DNA of 52,970 bases, from contig JABDHA010000020.1 in the NCBI GenBank assembly GCA_013285705.1, positions 1 through 52,970 of the forward strand, given 5' to 3'. Shown here piece after piece: positions 17,767 through 26,400 of the stretch; position 1 is the first letter of the stretch; every line of letters begins with the position of its first letter. The notes under the pieces are model-generated. The model made no database searches, was not told where the DNA came from, and saw only the letters and a program-made list of their open reading frames with translations. This DNA is from Acidobacteriota bacterium. Lineage in GTDB: Bacteria; Acidobacteriota; Terriglobia; Terriglobales; Acidobacteriaceae. Both the position numbers and the translations under genes were made by a program.

Positions 17767-19059
17767 TTATTGCGCGGTCTTGTCTTTGTTGGCCTGAGAA
17801 TGCAACCGCGGCGCGTCCAGAAGTGAAACTCTCACGCCAGGCGTGAGTCTAAGCTGCCCTTCAGTAACGATCATGTCTCCGGGATTGATGCCGCTTCCAA
17901 TCACCGACTGCTCAGGACCATTCTCCGGCTTATAAGTCCGCAGCACGGTTACAGACACCATCGTTGCGACGCCTGACTTAACGAGCCACGCATACTTTCC
18001 ATCCAATCCATCTTGAATGGAAGATTCCGGGATAAGTATTTGTCCCTTGTCCACTCGTAATCGCAGACGCAGGTTGATGAATTCGCCGGGCCACAGTGCG
18101 CCATCTGCATTGGGAAATGCTGCCTTGAGTCTGATCGTCCCTGTGGTCGCATCCACGGTGTTGTCAATAAATACGAGGTGCCCTTCGTATGCGGTTCCGT
18201 CGCCATGACTCTCTTCTACGCTTAAGTGCCCGCCCGCATTCAGGCGCTGCACTTCAGACAGACTTTGTTCGGGAATACCAAATGTGACATTGATTGGAGC
18301 CAGCTGAAGGATACTGACAAGTGTTGTGTCGTTGTCTCTCACCACATTGCCGGCCTTCACCATTGCCGCACCGGCGCGGCCTGCAATGGGAGCGACAACT
18401 TGTGTGAAGCTAAGCTGCAACTGGGTCTGAGCAAGGCGTGCTCTGTCGGCCTTCGTTGCACCAACTGCAGCCTCTACCGCCGCCTGATCTGACTCAAGTG
18501 CAGCATGGGCCGTGTCTCGCGTCGTCATGAGTTGGTTTGCGCGCTGGCCGGAGATGACGCCAAGCATCTCGAGTTTCATAGCAACATCGGCTTCCGACTG
18601 GCTCTGTTTTTGTGACGCGACATCTCGCGCCACCACTGCGCGAGCCTGTTGCTCCACGGCGGCATCGCGTTGCAACTCAGCCTGTTGTTCCACTGCCTGC
18701 CGTTCGAGCACATCTCGATCGATCGTGAACAGCAGCTGGCCCTTGCTTACGCTCTGTCCTTCCTCGAATGCGACGCGATTGATTTGTCCGACAATGCGTG
18801 ACTTCACGGCCACGCTTTCCATCGCTTCCACATTGCCGACAGCCGGGATCTCCAGAGGAACATCCTGGGACACAGCTCGGACCGTCCTTACCGGTACAGC
18901 TTCGATTGCCGCAACATCAGCCGTCACTCGGGAACATGATGTGAGCGGGAGACACATCAGTAGCCCCAGATAAGTCAGATAAGCCAGTTTGTCGTGACGA
19001 CGGCTCAAGCTCGCACTACCTCGGCTTCCAGCATCTGTGGCTCTCGTGAAGGGAGCCAT
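17767..19059 (-). CDS. RND efflux periplasmic adaptor (membrane-fusion lipoprotein)
   Basis: From the ATG at 19,059 the protein has about 430 residues. It has a signal peptide ending in a lipobox ('YLGLLMCLPLTSC'), then 'VRTVRAVSQDVPLEIPAVGN' and 'VAVKSRIVGQINRVAFEEGQ', the biotinyl-lipoyl-like hairpin half motif, a long alanine- and glutamine-rich coiled-coil hairpin, 'LSFTQVVAPIAGRAGAAMVK' (second lipoyl half) and a beta-barrel with 'IDNTVDATTGTIRLKAAFPN'. This is the standard AcrA/MdtA order. The frame is open to 19,140, but the extra residues precede the signal peptide and are unlikely to be translated. It is the first gene of the pair with the RND transporter. Confidence 0.9.
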   Translation of the reverse strand: MAPFTRATDAGSRGSASLSRRHDKLAYLTYLGLLMCLPLTSCSRVTADVAAIEAVPVRTVRAVSQDVPLEIPAVGNVEAMESVAVKSRIVGQINRVAFEEGQSVSKGQLLFTIDRDVLERQAVEQQAELQRDAAVEQQARAVVARDVASQKQSQSEADVAMKLEMLGVISGQRANQLMTTRDTAHAALESDQAAVEAAVGATKADRARLAQTQLQLSFTQVVAPIAGRAGAAMVKAGNVVRDNDTTLVSILQLAPINVTFGIPEQSLSEVQRLNAGGHLSVEESHGDGTAYEGHLVFIDNTVDATTGTIRLKAAFPNADGALWPGEFINLRLRLRVDKGQILIPESSIQDGLDGKYAWLVKSGVATMVSVTVLRTYKPENGPEQSVIGSGINPGDMIVTEGQLRLTPGVRVSLLDAPRLHSQANKDKTAQ

Positions 19060-19309
19060 CCATATGCAGCCGGGGATGGAACAATTGCAGGCAATCGTAC
19101 GAATTACGCGGCGAGATATGGCCGCGCTAGCTGGGGACACCTCACGAGACGGAAATTTATGTGCGCTAAGGCGCGTCGAAGCCGTTTCTGGGTATTCGGA
19201 TGGGTCGGAAGAGGCACGCCTAGCCTTCGCAGATCATCCGCGAAGCGATACGATTTGTTCATCAAGACGCAAAGAGAGATGAAAGTCTCATTGATGTACA
19301 AATTGCGGC

Positions 19310-19822
19310 ATGCTGAACCTGATTGATGAATATAGCCGGGAATGCCTGGCGATTCGAGTAGCGCGGCGGCTGAACAGTAATGATGTGATCAATACGCTCA
19401 GCGACGCCATGATTCTGCATGGCGTTCCTGAACATATACGTTCAGACAACGGCCCCGAACTCGTAGCCAGGAATCTACGCCAGTGGCTTCAAGCCACTGG
19501 TGCAAAGACGTTATACATCGAGCCAGGATCCCCGTGGGAAAATGGCTATTTCGAATCGTTCAACAGCAAACTGCGGGATGAGCTGCTGAACGGAGAGATT
19601 TTCTATTCCCTGAAAGAGGCACAGATTTTATGTGAAAGGTGGCGAGTGCACGACAACACGATCAGGCCACACTCCTCGCTGGGATATAGGCCACCGGCGC
19701 CGGAAGCATGGCTGATCAACAAGAACAAGGGGCATGGAGAAGTGGAAAGCAAAGTACGCTTTCCACTTCTCCACACCCCCGACTGCGACGGGAAAATAAA
19801 CAAACCCGTTGCGTTACACTAA
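19310..19822 (+). pseudogene. IS3-family transposase remnant (OrfB C-terminal part)
   Basis: The protein matches the C-terminal rve catalytic core of IS3-family OrfB: 'LNLIDEYSRECLAIRVARRL', 'IRSDNGPELVARNLRQWL' and 'SPWENGYFESFNSKLRDELL', which carry the three acidic residues of the DDE triad, followed by 'HDNTIRPHSSLGYRPPAPEA'. The N-terminal half and OrfA are missing, and an in-frame TGA stands at 19,292, just before the ATG at 19,310. No full IS end or target duplication was identified. The C-terminal codons run through a strong hairpin at 19,735-19,773. Its right edge lies against a truncated SGNH hydrolase, so the insertion probably disrupted that gene. Confidence 0.85.
19735..19773. 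repeat. 16-bp perfect inverted repeat at the end of the transposase remnant
   Basis: Left arm TGGAGAAGTGGAAAGC and right arm GCTTTCCACTTCTCCA are perfectly complementary around a 7-base loop (AAAGTAC). The hairpin falls within the last codons of the transposase frame. It could limit read-through or be part of an IS end structure. Confidence 0.8.
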
Positions 19823-20242
19823 CTATCTACTTGGAACATTCCATCGGGCAGTCCAGCTATGTGCTTTCAGGCGATGCACGATTGTCTGAAGGCTCTCTCG
19901 AAACCATTCAGGTGATGGCTCGTTAGGGAGGTGCTTCGAGATTCGGAAGAAAAGCCGAACTTTCTTCGAAACTACTGCAAGAACTTCATTCCCGCCGACC
20001 CAGACCACGATTCTTTCCGGACGGCAGGCGAGCACGATGGGCAGACGTTGGAGTGCGTTATAGGCGAAATCTCCGCCGACTCCAAAATTCCGAAAACATA
20101 AGCGCTTGTTGCATTCCCTCCGCTCCAGCTCGCTGATCCAATTGAAGGCTTGCCCTTTGCCCGCAGTGCTGCTCGACCCTAGGCACGCCACAATCGCTGT
20201 ATTGGCTGTAGATTCCTGTGCTGGCCTTCCTTGATCGGTCAT
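19823..20242 (-). pseudogene. SGNH/GDSL hydrolase, C-terminally truncated
   Basis: The N-terminal 140 residues resemble SGNH hydrolases: 'VACLGSSSTAGKG' with the block I nucleophile serine region, 'NFGVGGDFAYNALQRL' (block II Gly) and 'RIVVWVGGNEVLAVV' (block III GxNx). The protein then ends after 'QTIVHRLKAHSWTARWNVPS', before block V with the catalytic Asp and His, so the enzyme cannot be functional as written. The break is beside the IS3 remnant. The start may be the ATG at 20,242 or a GTG at 20,254. The gene diverges from tetR, so it may once have been controlled by the same operator region. Confidence 0.75.
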
Positions 20243-20286
20243 TGGACTCTGCACTCTTCTTGAGGTTCATCTTTTGCCGCTGCTAG

Positions 20287-20308
20287 TATACTTTAACTAA
20301 CTGGTTAA
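20287..20308 (+). promoter_or_regulatory. tetR promoter -10 and palindromic operator
   Basis: A -10-like TATACT (20,287-20,292) is followed at once by the palindrome TTAAC-N6-GTTAA (20,293-20,308), which ends 3 bp before the tetR ATG. Transcription would start inside the operator, leaving a very short leader and no clear Shine-Dalgarno sequence. Such an arrangement fits autorepression by the TetR protein encoded downstream. Confidence 0.55.
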
Positions 20309-20311
20309 TCA

Positions 20312-21049
20312 ATGATGACCAAACCTTCAAAACCCAACCATCGAGACCGTGCCGACCGGACACGGGTGACCATTCTTCGTGCGGCCATTCGCGAGTTCAG
20401 TGCGCACGGCCTGGCAGGGGCTCGTACCGATGCGATTGCGGAATCAGCCAAAGTCAACAAGGCGCTCCTCTACTACTATTTCAAGAGTAAGAGGGGCCTC
20501 TACGCCGCAGCGCTCGAAGAGGCCTCTGGAATCGTTGTTGAGCGCACGCTTGCAGCTCTCGATTCCGGATATAGTCCGGGAGAACGCCTACTGCGCACGG
20601 CGCTAAACCACTTCGACCGGATTCTCACGCAGCGCGAATTCCAAAGTCTCATGCAACAGGAGATGGTCCGCGTTCGACTGGGCGAGAGCGAAGCGATGCC
20701 GCTGCTCATGGAGAAGCTATTCAAGCCTTTGATCGAGAAGCTACAGAACACCGTGCGCGAAGGCGTCAAGGCAGGCGAGTTATGCGAGATGGATTGGCTT
20801 CAGGTGATGTATTCCATGTTCGGCGCAAATGTCTTTTACTTTCTCAGTGCACCCATGATGCGCCTCGCAATGCCGTTCGATCCATTTGATATCAAAGCGA
20901 TAGAGTCGCGGCGCAAGGCATCCGTGCGCTTCCTCGGTAATGCCCTATTCGTTGATCGTGCCCACGGCACAAGGCTTGCGAAGCGTACCCTCGCCGATAT
21001 GCCCATGCCTCAAATTAAAAATTTTCGGCTTTGGAGAAAGTGCTTATGA
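20312..21049 (+). CDS. TetR-family transcriptional repressor
   Basis: A 245-residue protein with an N-terminal TetR helix-turn-helix: 'RVTILRAAIREFSAHGLAGA', 'TDAIAESAKVNKALLYYYFK' and 'SKRGLYAAALEEA'. The C-terminal ligand domain is mostly helical. It is the first gene of a four-gene operon with an HlyD adaptor, an ABC ATPase and an ABC-2 permease; the overlap with the adaptor is ATGA. The layout resembles CecR with ybhGFSR in E. coli, where a TetR regulator controls a drug exporter, except that only one permease gene is found here. It likely binds the palindrome just upstream of its own start. Confidence 0.9.
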   Translation: MMTKPSKPNHRDRADRTRVTILRAAIREFSAHGLAGARTDAIAESAKVNKALLYYYFKSKRGLYAAALEEASGIVVERTLAALDSGYSPGERLLRTALNHFDRILTQREFQSLMQQEMVRVRLGESEAMPLLMEKLFKPLIEKLQNTVREGVKAGELCEMDWLQVMYSMFGANVFYFLSAPMMRLAMPFDPFDIKAIESRRKASVRFLGNALFVDRAHGTRLAKRTLADMPMPQIKNFRLWRKCL

Positions 21050-22110
21050 ATGCACGCAACAAGATATTTATCTTGATCGGAGTGCTGCTGGTGGTCGCGC
21101 TCTGCTGGTACTTCTTTACGACGCCGCGCTCGGACGATCTCCAGCTCATTGGCACGGTAGACGCCAATGAAGTAGTCATCAGCTCGCGCATTGCGGGACG
21201 CATACAGACCCTTGCCGTCGATGAAGGCGACGACGTCCAGACAGGGCAACTGATCGCCACCATCGAGAGTGACGATCTGGCAGCGGCGCGCAAGGCTGCA
21301 GAGGCGACAGCAAGCAGTCAGCAATACAAGCTGCTGGAAGCAAGCGACACCGAACGCCAGACACGAGGCGGCACATCAAGCCAGGTAACGAATGCCGAGG
21401 CGCAATTGCGGGCAGCGAGGGCCGCTCTCACGCAAGCGCAGGCGCAATACGAGCATCAAGAGGCCGATACCTCGCGCACTGTCGCATTGGCGGAACAGGG
21501 AGTCATGAGCCAGCAGGCGCGGGACGAAGCGGCCACCTCCCTCCGCGCTGCGCACGCCGCTGTCGATTCGGCAAAAGAGAACGTTGCCGCCGCGGAAGCG
21601 TCGCTCAAGTTCGCGCAAGCGAATACTATCCAGGCTCAGGCGGCAGCCAAAACAGTGGCCGCAACGCGTGGTGAAGTCCAAAATGCACAAGCTCTGCTGA
21701 GTCAGGCACAGGTCCAATTAGATTATGCCCGCGTTGTCTCACCGATTGCAGGCAAGGTCAATGTAAGGGCAGCACGGGAGGGTGAAGTGGTTTCGCCAGG
21801 GACGCCGATCGTGACCATCACGGACCTGACCCAGACATGGATCTATGCGCCACTGCCTGAGACTGAGGCCGACGCCGTACAGATAGGGGATAGCTTGCGC
21901 GTAGTGATGCCGAGCGGTGCGACTATCCAGGGCAAGGTGATTGTTAAATCGGCAGAAGCGGACTTTGCCACACAACGCGACGTGAGCCGGCGCAAGCGGG
22001 ACATCAAAACCATCCGCGTGAAGCTGCTGATCGACAACCCGGGCATGCGATTTGTGCCTGGAATGATCGCTGAAGTCTATATCCCTAAGAACCAACTGGT
22101 GATGCGATGA
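21046..22110 (+). CDS. HlyD-family membrane-fusion protein of an ABC exporter
   Basis: From the ATG at 21,046 (ATGA overlap with tetR, GGAG upstream) the protein has 354 residues. It has one N-terminal membrane anchor ('IFILIGVLLVVALCWYFF'), a first lipoyl half motif ('VVISSRIAGRIQTLAVDEGD'), a long Ala/Gln-rich coiled coil, and a second lipoyl half ('LDYARVVSPIAGKVNVRAAR'). It ends with a beta-barrel and 'GMRFVPGMIAEVYIPK'. It should link the ABC transporter encoded downstream to an outer-membrane channel. The YbhG type is the nearest analogue by layout. Confidence 0.9.
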   Translation: MNARNKIFILIGVLLVVALCWYFFTTPRSDDLQLIGTVDANEVVISSRIAGRIQTLAVDEGDDVQTGQLIATIESDDLAAARKAAEATASSQQYKLLEASDTERQTRGGTSSQVTNAEAQLRAARAALTQAQAQYEHQEADTSRTVALAEQGVMSQQARDEAATSLRAAHAAVDSAKENVAAAEASLKFAQANTIQAQAAAKTVAATRGEVQNAQALLSQAQVQLDYARVVSPIAGKVNVRAAREGEVVSPGTPIVTITDLTQTWIYAPLPETEADAVQIGDSLRVVMPSGATIQGKVIVKSAEADFATQRDVSRRKRDIKTIRVKLLIDNPGMRFVPGMIAEVYIPKNQLVMR

Positions 22111-23120
22111 ACGCCGGGAAACCAGTCGCGGCAATCGCCGTCGAAAACATCGTGAAGCGCTATGGAGATTTTGAAGCCGTCGGTGGCATCACCTTTGAAG
22201 TCGCCGAGGGAGAGATTTTCGGCCTGCTTGGACCGAATGGTGCTGGCAAAAGCACACTCATCCGCATGATGACGACGCTGATTCCAGTCACAGGCGGGAA
22301 GGCCATCATTGCCGGGTATGATGTCTCGCGCGAACCCGATGCTGTAAGGCGAACGATTGGTGTCATTCCCCAGGCGCTCACCAGCGATGTCGATCTGACC
22401 GTGGAAGAAAATCTCTCCATCTATGCCAAGCTCTACGAGGTCCCGAAAGCCGAGCGCCAACGCAGTATCGAAGAGCTGTTGGAAGCAGTGGATTTATTGA
22501 AGTGGCGCGGCGCACAAACAAAAACGCTCTCCGGCGGAATGCGCCGTCGGCTTGAGATCGCGCGCGGCCTAATTCACAATCCGCGAATCTTCTTCCTCGA
22601 CGAGCCGACTACGGGACTCGATCCGGTCTCGCGCGTGGCAGTGTGGGAAATGCTGAATCACCTGAAAAATACCCGCCATCTGACTATGCTGATTACCACA
22701 CACTACATGGACGAAGCCGATCGCCTGTGCGACCGCATCGCCATCGTCGATCATGGGAAGCTGGTAGCGCTCGATACTCCAATGGCGCTCAAGGCCAGTG
22801 TTCCTGGAACCAATGTTGTGGAAGCGCAATTCACTCATGCATCCGCCGAGTGGCCTGCGCGATTGAAGCAGCTTTCCGGCGTGACCGCAGTGGAATCACA
22901 GAGTGCGGGAATGTACAGGCTGCTCACCTCTAATGGCTCTCTTACTACAACACAGCTGGTGGAGATGGCGGTAAACAGCGGCGAAACGATCAAATCATTG
23001 AGCGTTCAGAACACCACGCTTGATGACGTCTTCGTTCACTACACGGGACGTCAGCTTCGTGACGAACAGGTCAAGGCGCTTGGATTTGTCATGCCGCCGC
23101 GTCCAGGGGTGCAACCATGA
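22107..23120 (+). CDS. ABC exporter ATP-binding protein (ABC-2 type)
   Basis: The 337-residue ATPase has Walker A 'GLLGPNGAGKSTLIRMM', signature 'LSGGMRRRLEIARGL', Walker B 'IFFLDEPTTGLDP' and the switch His in 'MLITTHYMDEADRLCDRI'. The C-terminal extension ('NTTLDDVFVHYTGRQLRDEQ') is the DrrA/CcmA-like region found in drug-export ATPases. Overlaps of 4 bp on both sides place it in the tetR-hlyD-ABC-ABC2 operon. It powers the permease encoded next. Confidence 0.93.
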   Translation: MNAGKPVAAIAVENIVKRYGDFEAVGGITFEVAEGEIFGLLGPNGAGKSTLIRMMTTLIPVTGGKAIIAGYDVSREPDAVRRTIGVIPQALTSDVDLTVEENLSIYAKLYEVPKAERQRSIEELLEAVDLLKWRGAQTKTLSGGMRRRLEIARGLIHNPRIFFLDEPTTGLDPVSRVAVWEMLNHLKNTRHLTMLITTHYMDEADRLCDRIAIVDHGKLVALDTPMALKASVPGTNVVEAQFTHASAEWPARLKQLSGVTAVESQSAGMYRLLTSNGSLTTTQLVEMAVNSGETIKSLSVQNTTLDDVFVHYTGRQLRDEQVKALGFVMPPRPGVQP

Positions 23121-24229
23121 AACGAATGATGGCGATTGTGGAACGGGAGATGCGCAAGTTTTTCCGCTCACCGGCTTTGATGATGGTCTCGATGATGCTT
23201 CCACTCGTCCAACTGATTATTCTCGGCAATGCTTTCGGCGGTAAGATTCGCGGCGCGCGGATGGGTGTAGTCGACTACGATCGGGGTTCCCAGGCGCTTA
23301 GAATCCACGAGGCATTTGATTCCATAGCGGTGAACATCCGTACCTTTACCACTGTTGCGTATGACGATGAGCAAAAGGCACGCGAAGATGTCCGTACCGG
23401 CAAACTCGATGGGGCAGTGATCATCCCGGCGCAGTATTCGCGGCGTGTACTCGCAGGCGATTCTCCAGCAATCGGCCTGGTGGTTGACAACAGTGATCAG
23501 ACCATGAGCAACAGCCTCGAAGCAGAGATGCAATCTCTGGTCGAGGCCCTGAATGCTCCCGTCATTCAGCAGAAAGTGGTACAGCAGATCGCGCTCGAAA
23601 TCGTCGAACTTTATCCTTATGTCGAATATATGAAGTATCTGCTCTCAGGCTCCATAGCGCTCGCCATGTATGTGGCCGTCATGATCGGCGGAGGCATGCT
23701 GTATATCGACGACAAAGCGCGGGGCGTTCATGAAGGCTATCTGGTAACTCCCATCACGAAACTAGAACTGGTCCTGGGACTGAACCTCGCAGGCGCTATC
23801 AAGGCAGTGCTCTCGGGCGTCTGCCTTACGGTGATCGGCTCACTACTCGCAGGGCTGGGCGTTATCTTTCACCCGATAACAGCTATGCTCCTCTTCCTGC
23901 TCATCCTCTCGACCTCGATAGCCTTCAACGGCATGATGTTTCTGATGATGGTGCGCGTCGAAGATCCTCTCGTGCCGCGCGCCATATTTGGAGTCCTAAA
24001 CACGCTGCTGTTCTTTCCCAGCGGAGCCATCTCTCCCGTCTCCGGGTTCCCAAAGTGGCTGCGCGCCATTGCCGTCGCCGATCCCTTTACCTATGCCGTT
24101 CACGGCTTCAAGGCCATCCTTCTCAAGGACGGCGGACTTGCCGCGATCCGCATGGACCTGCTCTTCTTGTTTGGGTTTGGGATCGTAACGCTTTTGATCG
24201 CAACACCTCTGTTTAAACGCACTCTATAG
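23117..24229 (+). CDS. ABC-2 type permease
   Basis: The 370-residue membrane protein starts with 'MAIVEREMRKFFRSPALMMV' and has an early membrane segment, then an extracytoplasmic domain of about 130 residues ('MGVVDYDRGSQALRIHEAFD' onward). Five further hydrophobic segments follow, including 'LALVLGLNLAGA'-like and 'AMLLFLLILSTSIAFNGMMF'; the C-terminus has 'FFPSGAISPVSGFPKWLRAI' and 'VADPFTYAVHGFKAILLKDG'. This matches the YbhS/YbhR class of drug-export permeases. E. coli has two such permeases in the equivalent operon; here one gene follows, so the pump may be a homodimer. It is the last operon gene. Confidence 0.9.
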   Translation: MKRMMAIVEREMRKFFRSPALMMVSMMLPLVQLIILGNAFGGKIRGARMGVVDYDRGSQALRIHEAFDSIAVNIRTFTTVAYDDEQKAREDVRTGKLDGAVIIPAQYSRRVLAGDSPAIGLVVDNSDQTMSNSLEAEMQSLVEALNAPVIQQKVVQQIALEIVELYPYVEYMKYLLSGSIALAMYVAVMIGGGMLYIDDKARGVHEGYLVTPITKLELVLGLNLAGAIKAVLSGVCLTVIGSLLAGLGVIFHPITAMLLFLLILSTSIAFNGMMFLMMVRVEDPLVPRAIFGVLNTLLFFPSGAISPVSGFPKWLRAIAVADPFTYAVHGFKAILLKDGGLAAIRMDLLFLFGFGIVTLLIATPLFKRTL

Positions 24230-25143
24230 CTGGTTGCACGGCGTTGGTAATGGCCAATTTGGAAAGGAGTGTTACATTCGTTTTTTTGTTTATTCGCTAT
24301 ATTTGAATAAATGAGACTATAGCTATCTCGTTCCCTAGCGCATCACACTGCATCGCCGATCTTCCTGCTGAGGTACCTCCGCGTCTGCTACTTCCGCCCT
24401 GTGACAATCTCAGCATCAATCGCAATCCTCGGAGCGCCTGAAAAGTGACACTTGCGGTAGCTTGCGACCGAAGTGGGCAGCCGCCAACGGAGTTGCTCAA
24501 AACCCCGTTTTTTAAGCACGACGGCTCCGAAGTTGAGATTGCTGCTGCGGGTAACGTCCGGATGGGCGACAATCCTATCGGAACTCGGACCAACGACGCT
24601 CGACGAGCGCTTTGCCCTGAAGGCAACAGTTGAGCCAAGGGTCACTTGTCGGGAAAGCGGACGGCATACTCGCCAGCGACCATACGCTCGTTCCAGGCCC
24701 CCTTCCGCACAGCCTGATCGAAGTGCGGCAGGTGTCTTGGATAGCTCATCTCAAGAGTCTACCAATCAACAAGATTATTGAGTGATGGCAAAGTAGTCGT
24801 TTGACGGGCTGTCCGGAAGTGATTCAGATGGACCTATAACCGCCTATTGTCCAAGAAGGCGACTACTCGCCCAAGTCAATCTTTGATCTCCAGATCCGGA
24901 GACACTAGAGCGTCTCACGATATCAGTCACGAGATACTGCGAACTGGCGGACAGTGTTTAGCACTCAGGTCTTCCACTCCAAAAATTCACTCGCAGCACT
25001 GAAGTCTTTTGCGCGTGCATGCGGTTCCACATGCATCTAAGAGTTCGAGGCAATAGGGATAGGAAATTGCGATGGCAATTTGGCTGAGCTAGCCTCTCCC
25101 ATCTCACAAAGTCCACTAACCGTTCCAATCCAGGAGGGAATCC
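24230..25143. other. Intergenic region without a convincing gene
   Basis: About 0.9 kb. Open frames on either strand (for example 24,297-24,638 minus) have no recognisable motif and no ribosome-binding site, and their composition looks non-coding. It may hold decayed sequence. I see the Shine-Dalgarno AGGAGGG of the DUF2383 gene at its right end, but no RNA gene. Confidence 0.6.
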
Positions 25144-25617
25144 ATGTCAACACAGTCGGAAACAACAGCTAAAGTAACTAATAAGGACGTTCAAGATACG
25201 TTGCATTCTGTCATCGAGAGTCTCATCGATGGACAGGAAGGCTTTCAAGCAATCGGCGAGCATTTAAAGGATGAAACGCTCAGACGCTACTTTGCAGCTG
25301 AGTCCCTCAAACGAGCTTCGTTCCGCGGTGAGCTAGAGACGATGCTCCACACCGAAGGCGATCACGACCCCAAGCAGAGCGGTAGTGTGAGCGGCACCTT
25401 GAGGCGAACCTGGGGAGACCTCAAAGCTCGTCTCGGTGGAGGAGACCATACGCTGCTTGAGACGGCGGAAGCAGCTGAGGATGCCGCCAAGAAGGCCTAT
25501 AAGGACGCGCTGGATAAAGAACTACCACTCCCAGCTCATCAACTTTTGTCTACACAGTATGCGCACATTCAGGAGTCACACGATTACGTGAAAGCGGCGC
25601 GAGATAGTCATAAGTAA
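25144..25617 (+). CDS. DUF2383 / PA2169-family four-helix-bundle protein
   Basis: The 157-residue soluble protein is predicted to be all helical. 'DVQDTLHSVIESLIDGQEGF' and 'AIGEHLKDETLRRYFAAESL' are the N-terminal pattern of the PA2169/DUF2383 family, with further helices containing 'LLETAEAAEDAAKKAYKDAL' and 'STQYAHIQESHDYVKAARD'. The His/Glu spacing resembles ferritin-like bundles; the function of the family is not established. A strong AGGAGGG lies 5-10 bp before the ATG. It is followed by tandem hairpins. The region around it encodes other stress-type proteins, so a stress role is plausible but inferred. Confidence 0.85.
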   Translation: MSTQSETTAKVTNKDVQDTLHSVIESLIDGQEGFQAIGEHLKDETLRRYFAAESLKRASFRGELETMLHTEGDHDPKQSGSVSGTLRRTWGDLKARLGGGDHTLLETAEAAEDAAKKAYKDALDKELPLPAHQLLSTQYAHIQESHDYVKAARDSHK

Positions 25618-25681
25618 GACCGCGCCGAACGAGTCGCGGTCGCATGGTCCTTTCCTTAAACGAGAGAGGGCCATGCGTTTT
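25618..25681 (+). terminator. Tandem hairpins / terminator after the DUF2383 gene
   Basis: Directly after the stop codon, GACCGCG (25,618-25,624) pairs with CGCGGTC (25,635-25,641). A second hairpin then forms from CGCATGGTCC (25,641-25,650) with GGGCCATGCG (25,668-25,677), followed by TTTT. The second is a plausible rho-independent terminator on the plus strand, separating the gene from the convergent DUF4142 gene. Confidence 0.7.
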
Positions 25682-25690
25682 GTCTATGTG

Positions 25691-26200
25691 TTACAGCTTT
25701 TTCTTCAGATCGTATGCCATATTTTTGTGTGCAGCTACCATCGTCTTACCCTTCAGCACAGCGGTGCGAAATTTTGCATCCTTCGTGTCCTTCGCTTCGG
25801 TCGTGAAGGCATCCAGAGCTTTTGCATGATCGCTCACCATTTGGTCGGTGTACGCCTTGTCGAAATCAGCACCAGATAGTCCATTTAGCTTGTCGTATTC
25901 TTTCTGATGATCAGCGTCCATATCGGTCGGTGGCGTGACCCCCCAAAATACGGCAAATGGCTGCATGCTCATACTCATTTTGTTGTGCTCGGCTACCATC
26001 TTTTGCGCGAAAGCCTTCGCGGCTGGGTTTGTCGCCTTCTGCTCCCCCAGTTGGCTCAGCTTAATTTCGTTTACATCAGATTGAGCGGCATTCGCGAGAA
26101 ATTTCTTATCATCATCAGATTGAGCGCCAGCTTTGGCAGTCATTGATAGGACAACGATGCTGAGAATCGAACAGCATATTATTTTTCCTAAAGATTTCAT
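25691..26200 (-). CDS. Secreted DUF4142 protein
   Basis: The start is the ATG at 26,200 with GGAG 9 bp upstream; an upstream frame extension to 26,245 is unlikely. The protein has about 169 residues. A signal peptide ('IICCSILSIVVLSMTAKAGA') is followed by 'DKKFLANAAQSDVNEIKLSQ', the DUF4142 opening, 'NPAAKAFAQKMVAEHNKMS' with the conserved His, and 'FDKAYTDQMVSDHAKALDAF'. DUF4142 proteins are helical, ferritin-like in outline, exported and of unknown function. The domain is common in Acidobacteriota and Proteobacteria. Confidence 0.87.
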   Translation of the reverse strand: MKSLGKIICCSILSIVVLSMTAKAGAQSDDDKKFLANAAQSDVNEIKLSQLGEQKATNPAAKAFAQKMVAEHNKMSMSMQPFAVFWGVTPPTDMDADHQKEYDKLNGLSGADFDKAYTDQMVSDHAKALDAFTTEAKDTKDAKFRTAVLKGKTMVAAHKNMAYDLKKKL

Positions 26201-26400
26201 TGTGGGTAACTCCAGGGCGGGGAACCTGCCGCGAGATACGTGCATAGTTCATAAGGTGGGAGTTCTACCACATGTAGGAGGTTGTACGCGATCAATCGGA
26301 TCTTTCTGTTGTGATCCGTCAGATCGTAACTGCTCTCGCGCGGCCACGAACTGAAATCATGCATCCCAATAGTGCCTCCCTTTCTTCTGCTCGGCGAACA

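Noticed and set aside
18994-19326. Plus-strand frame between the efflux adaptor and the IS remnant
   Set aside because: Covers the adaptor start and has no transposase or other motif; it does not extend the transposase, which has an in-frame TGA at 19,292.
24297-24638. Minus-strand frame of 113 residues in the large gap
   Set aside because: No ribosome-binding site, no recognisable motif; low-complexity Ser/Arg/Leu composition.
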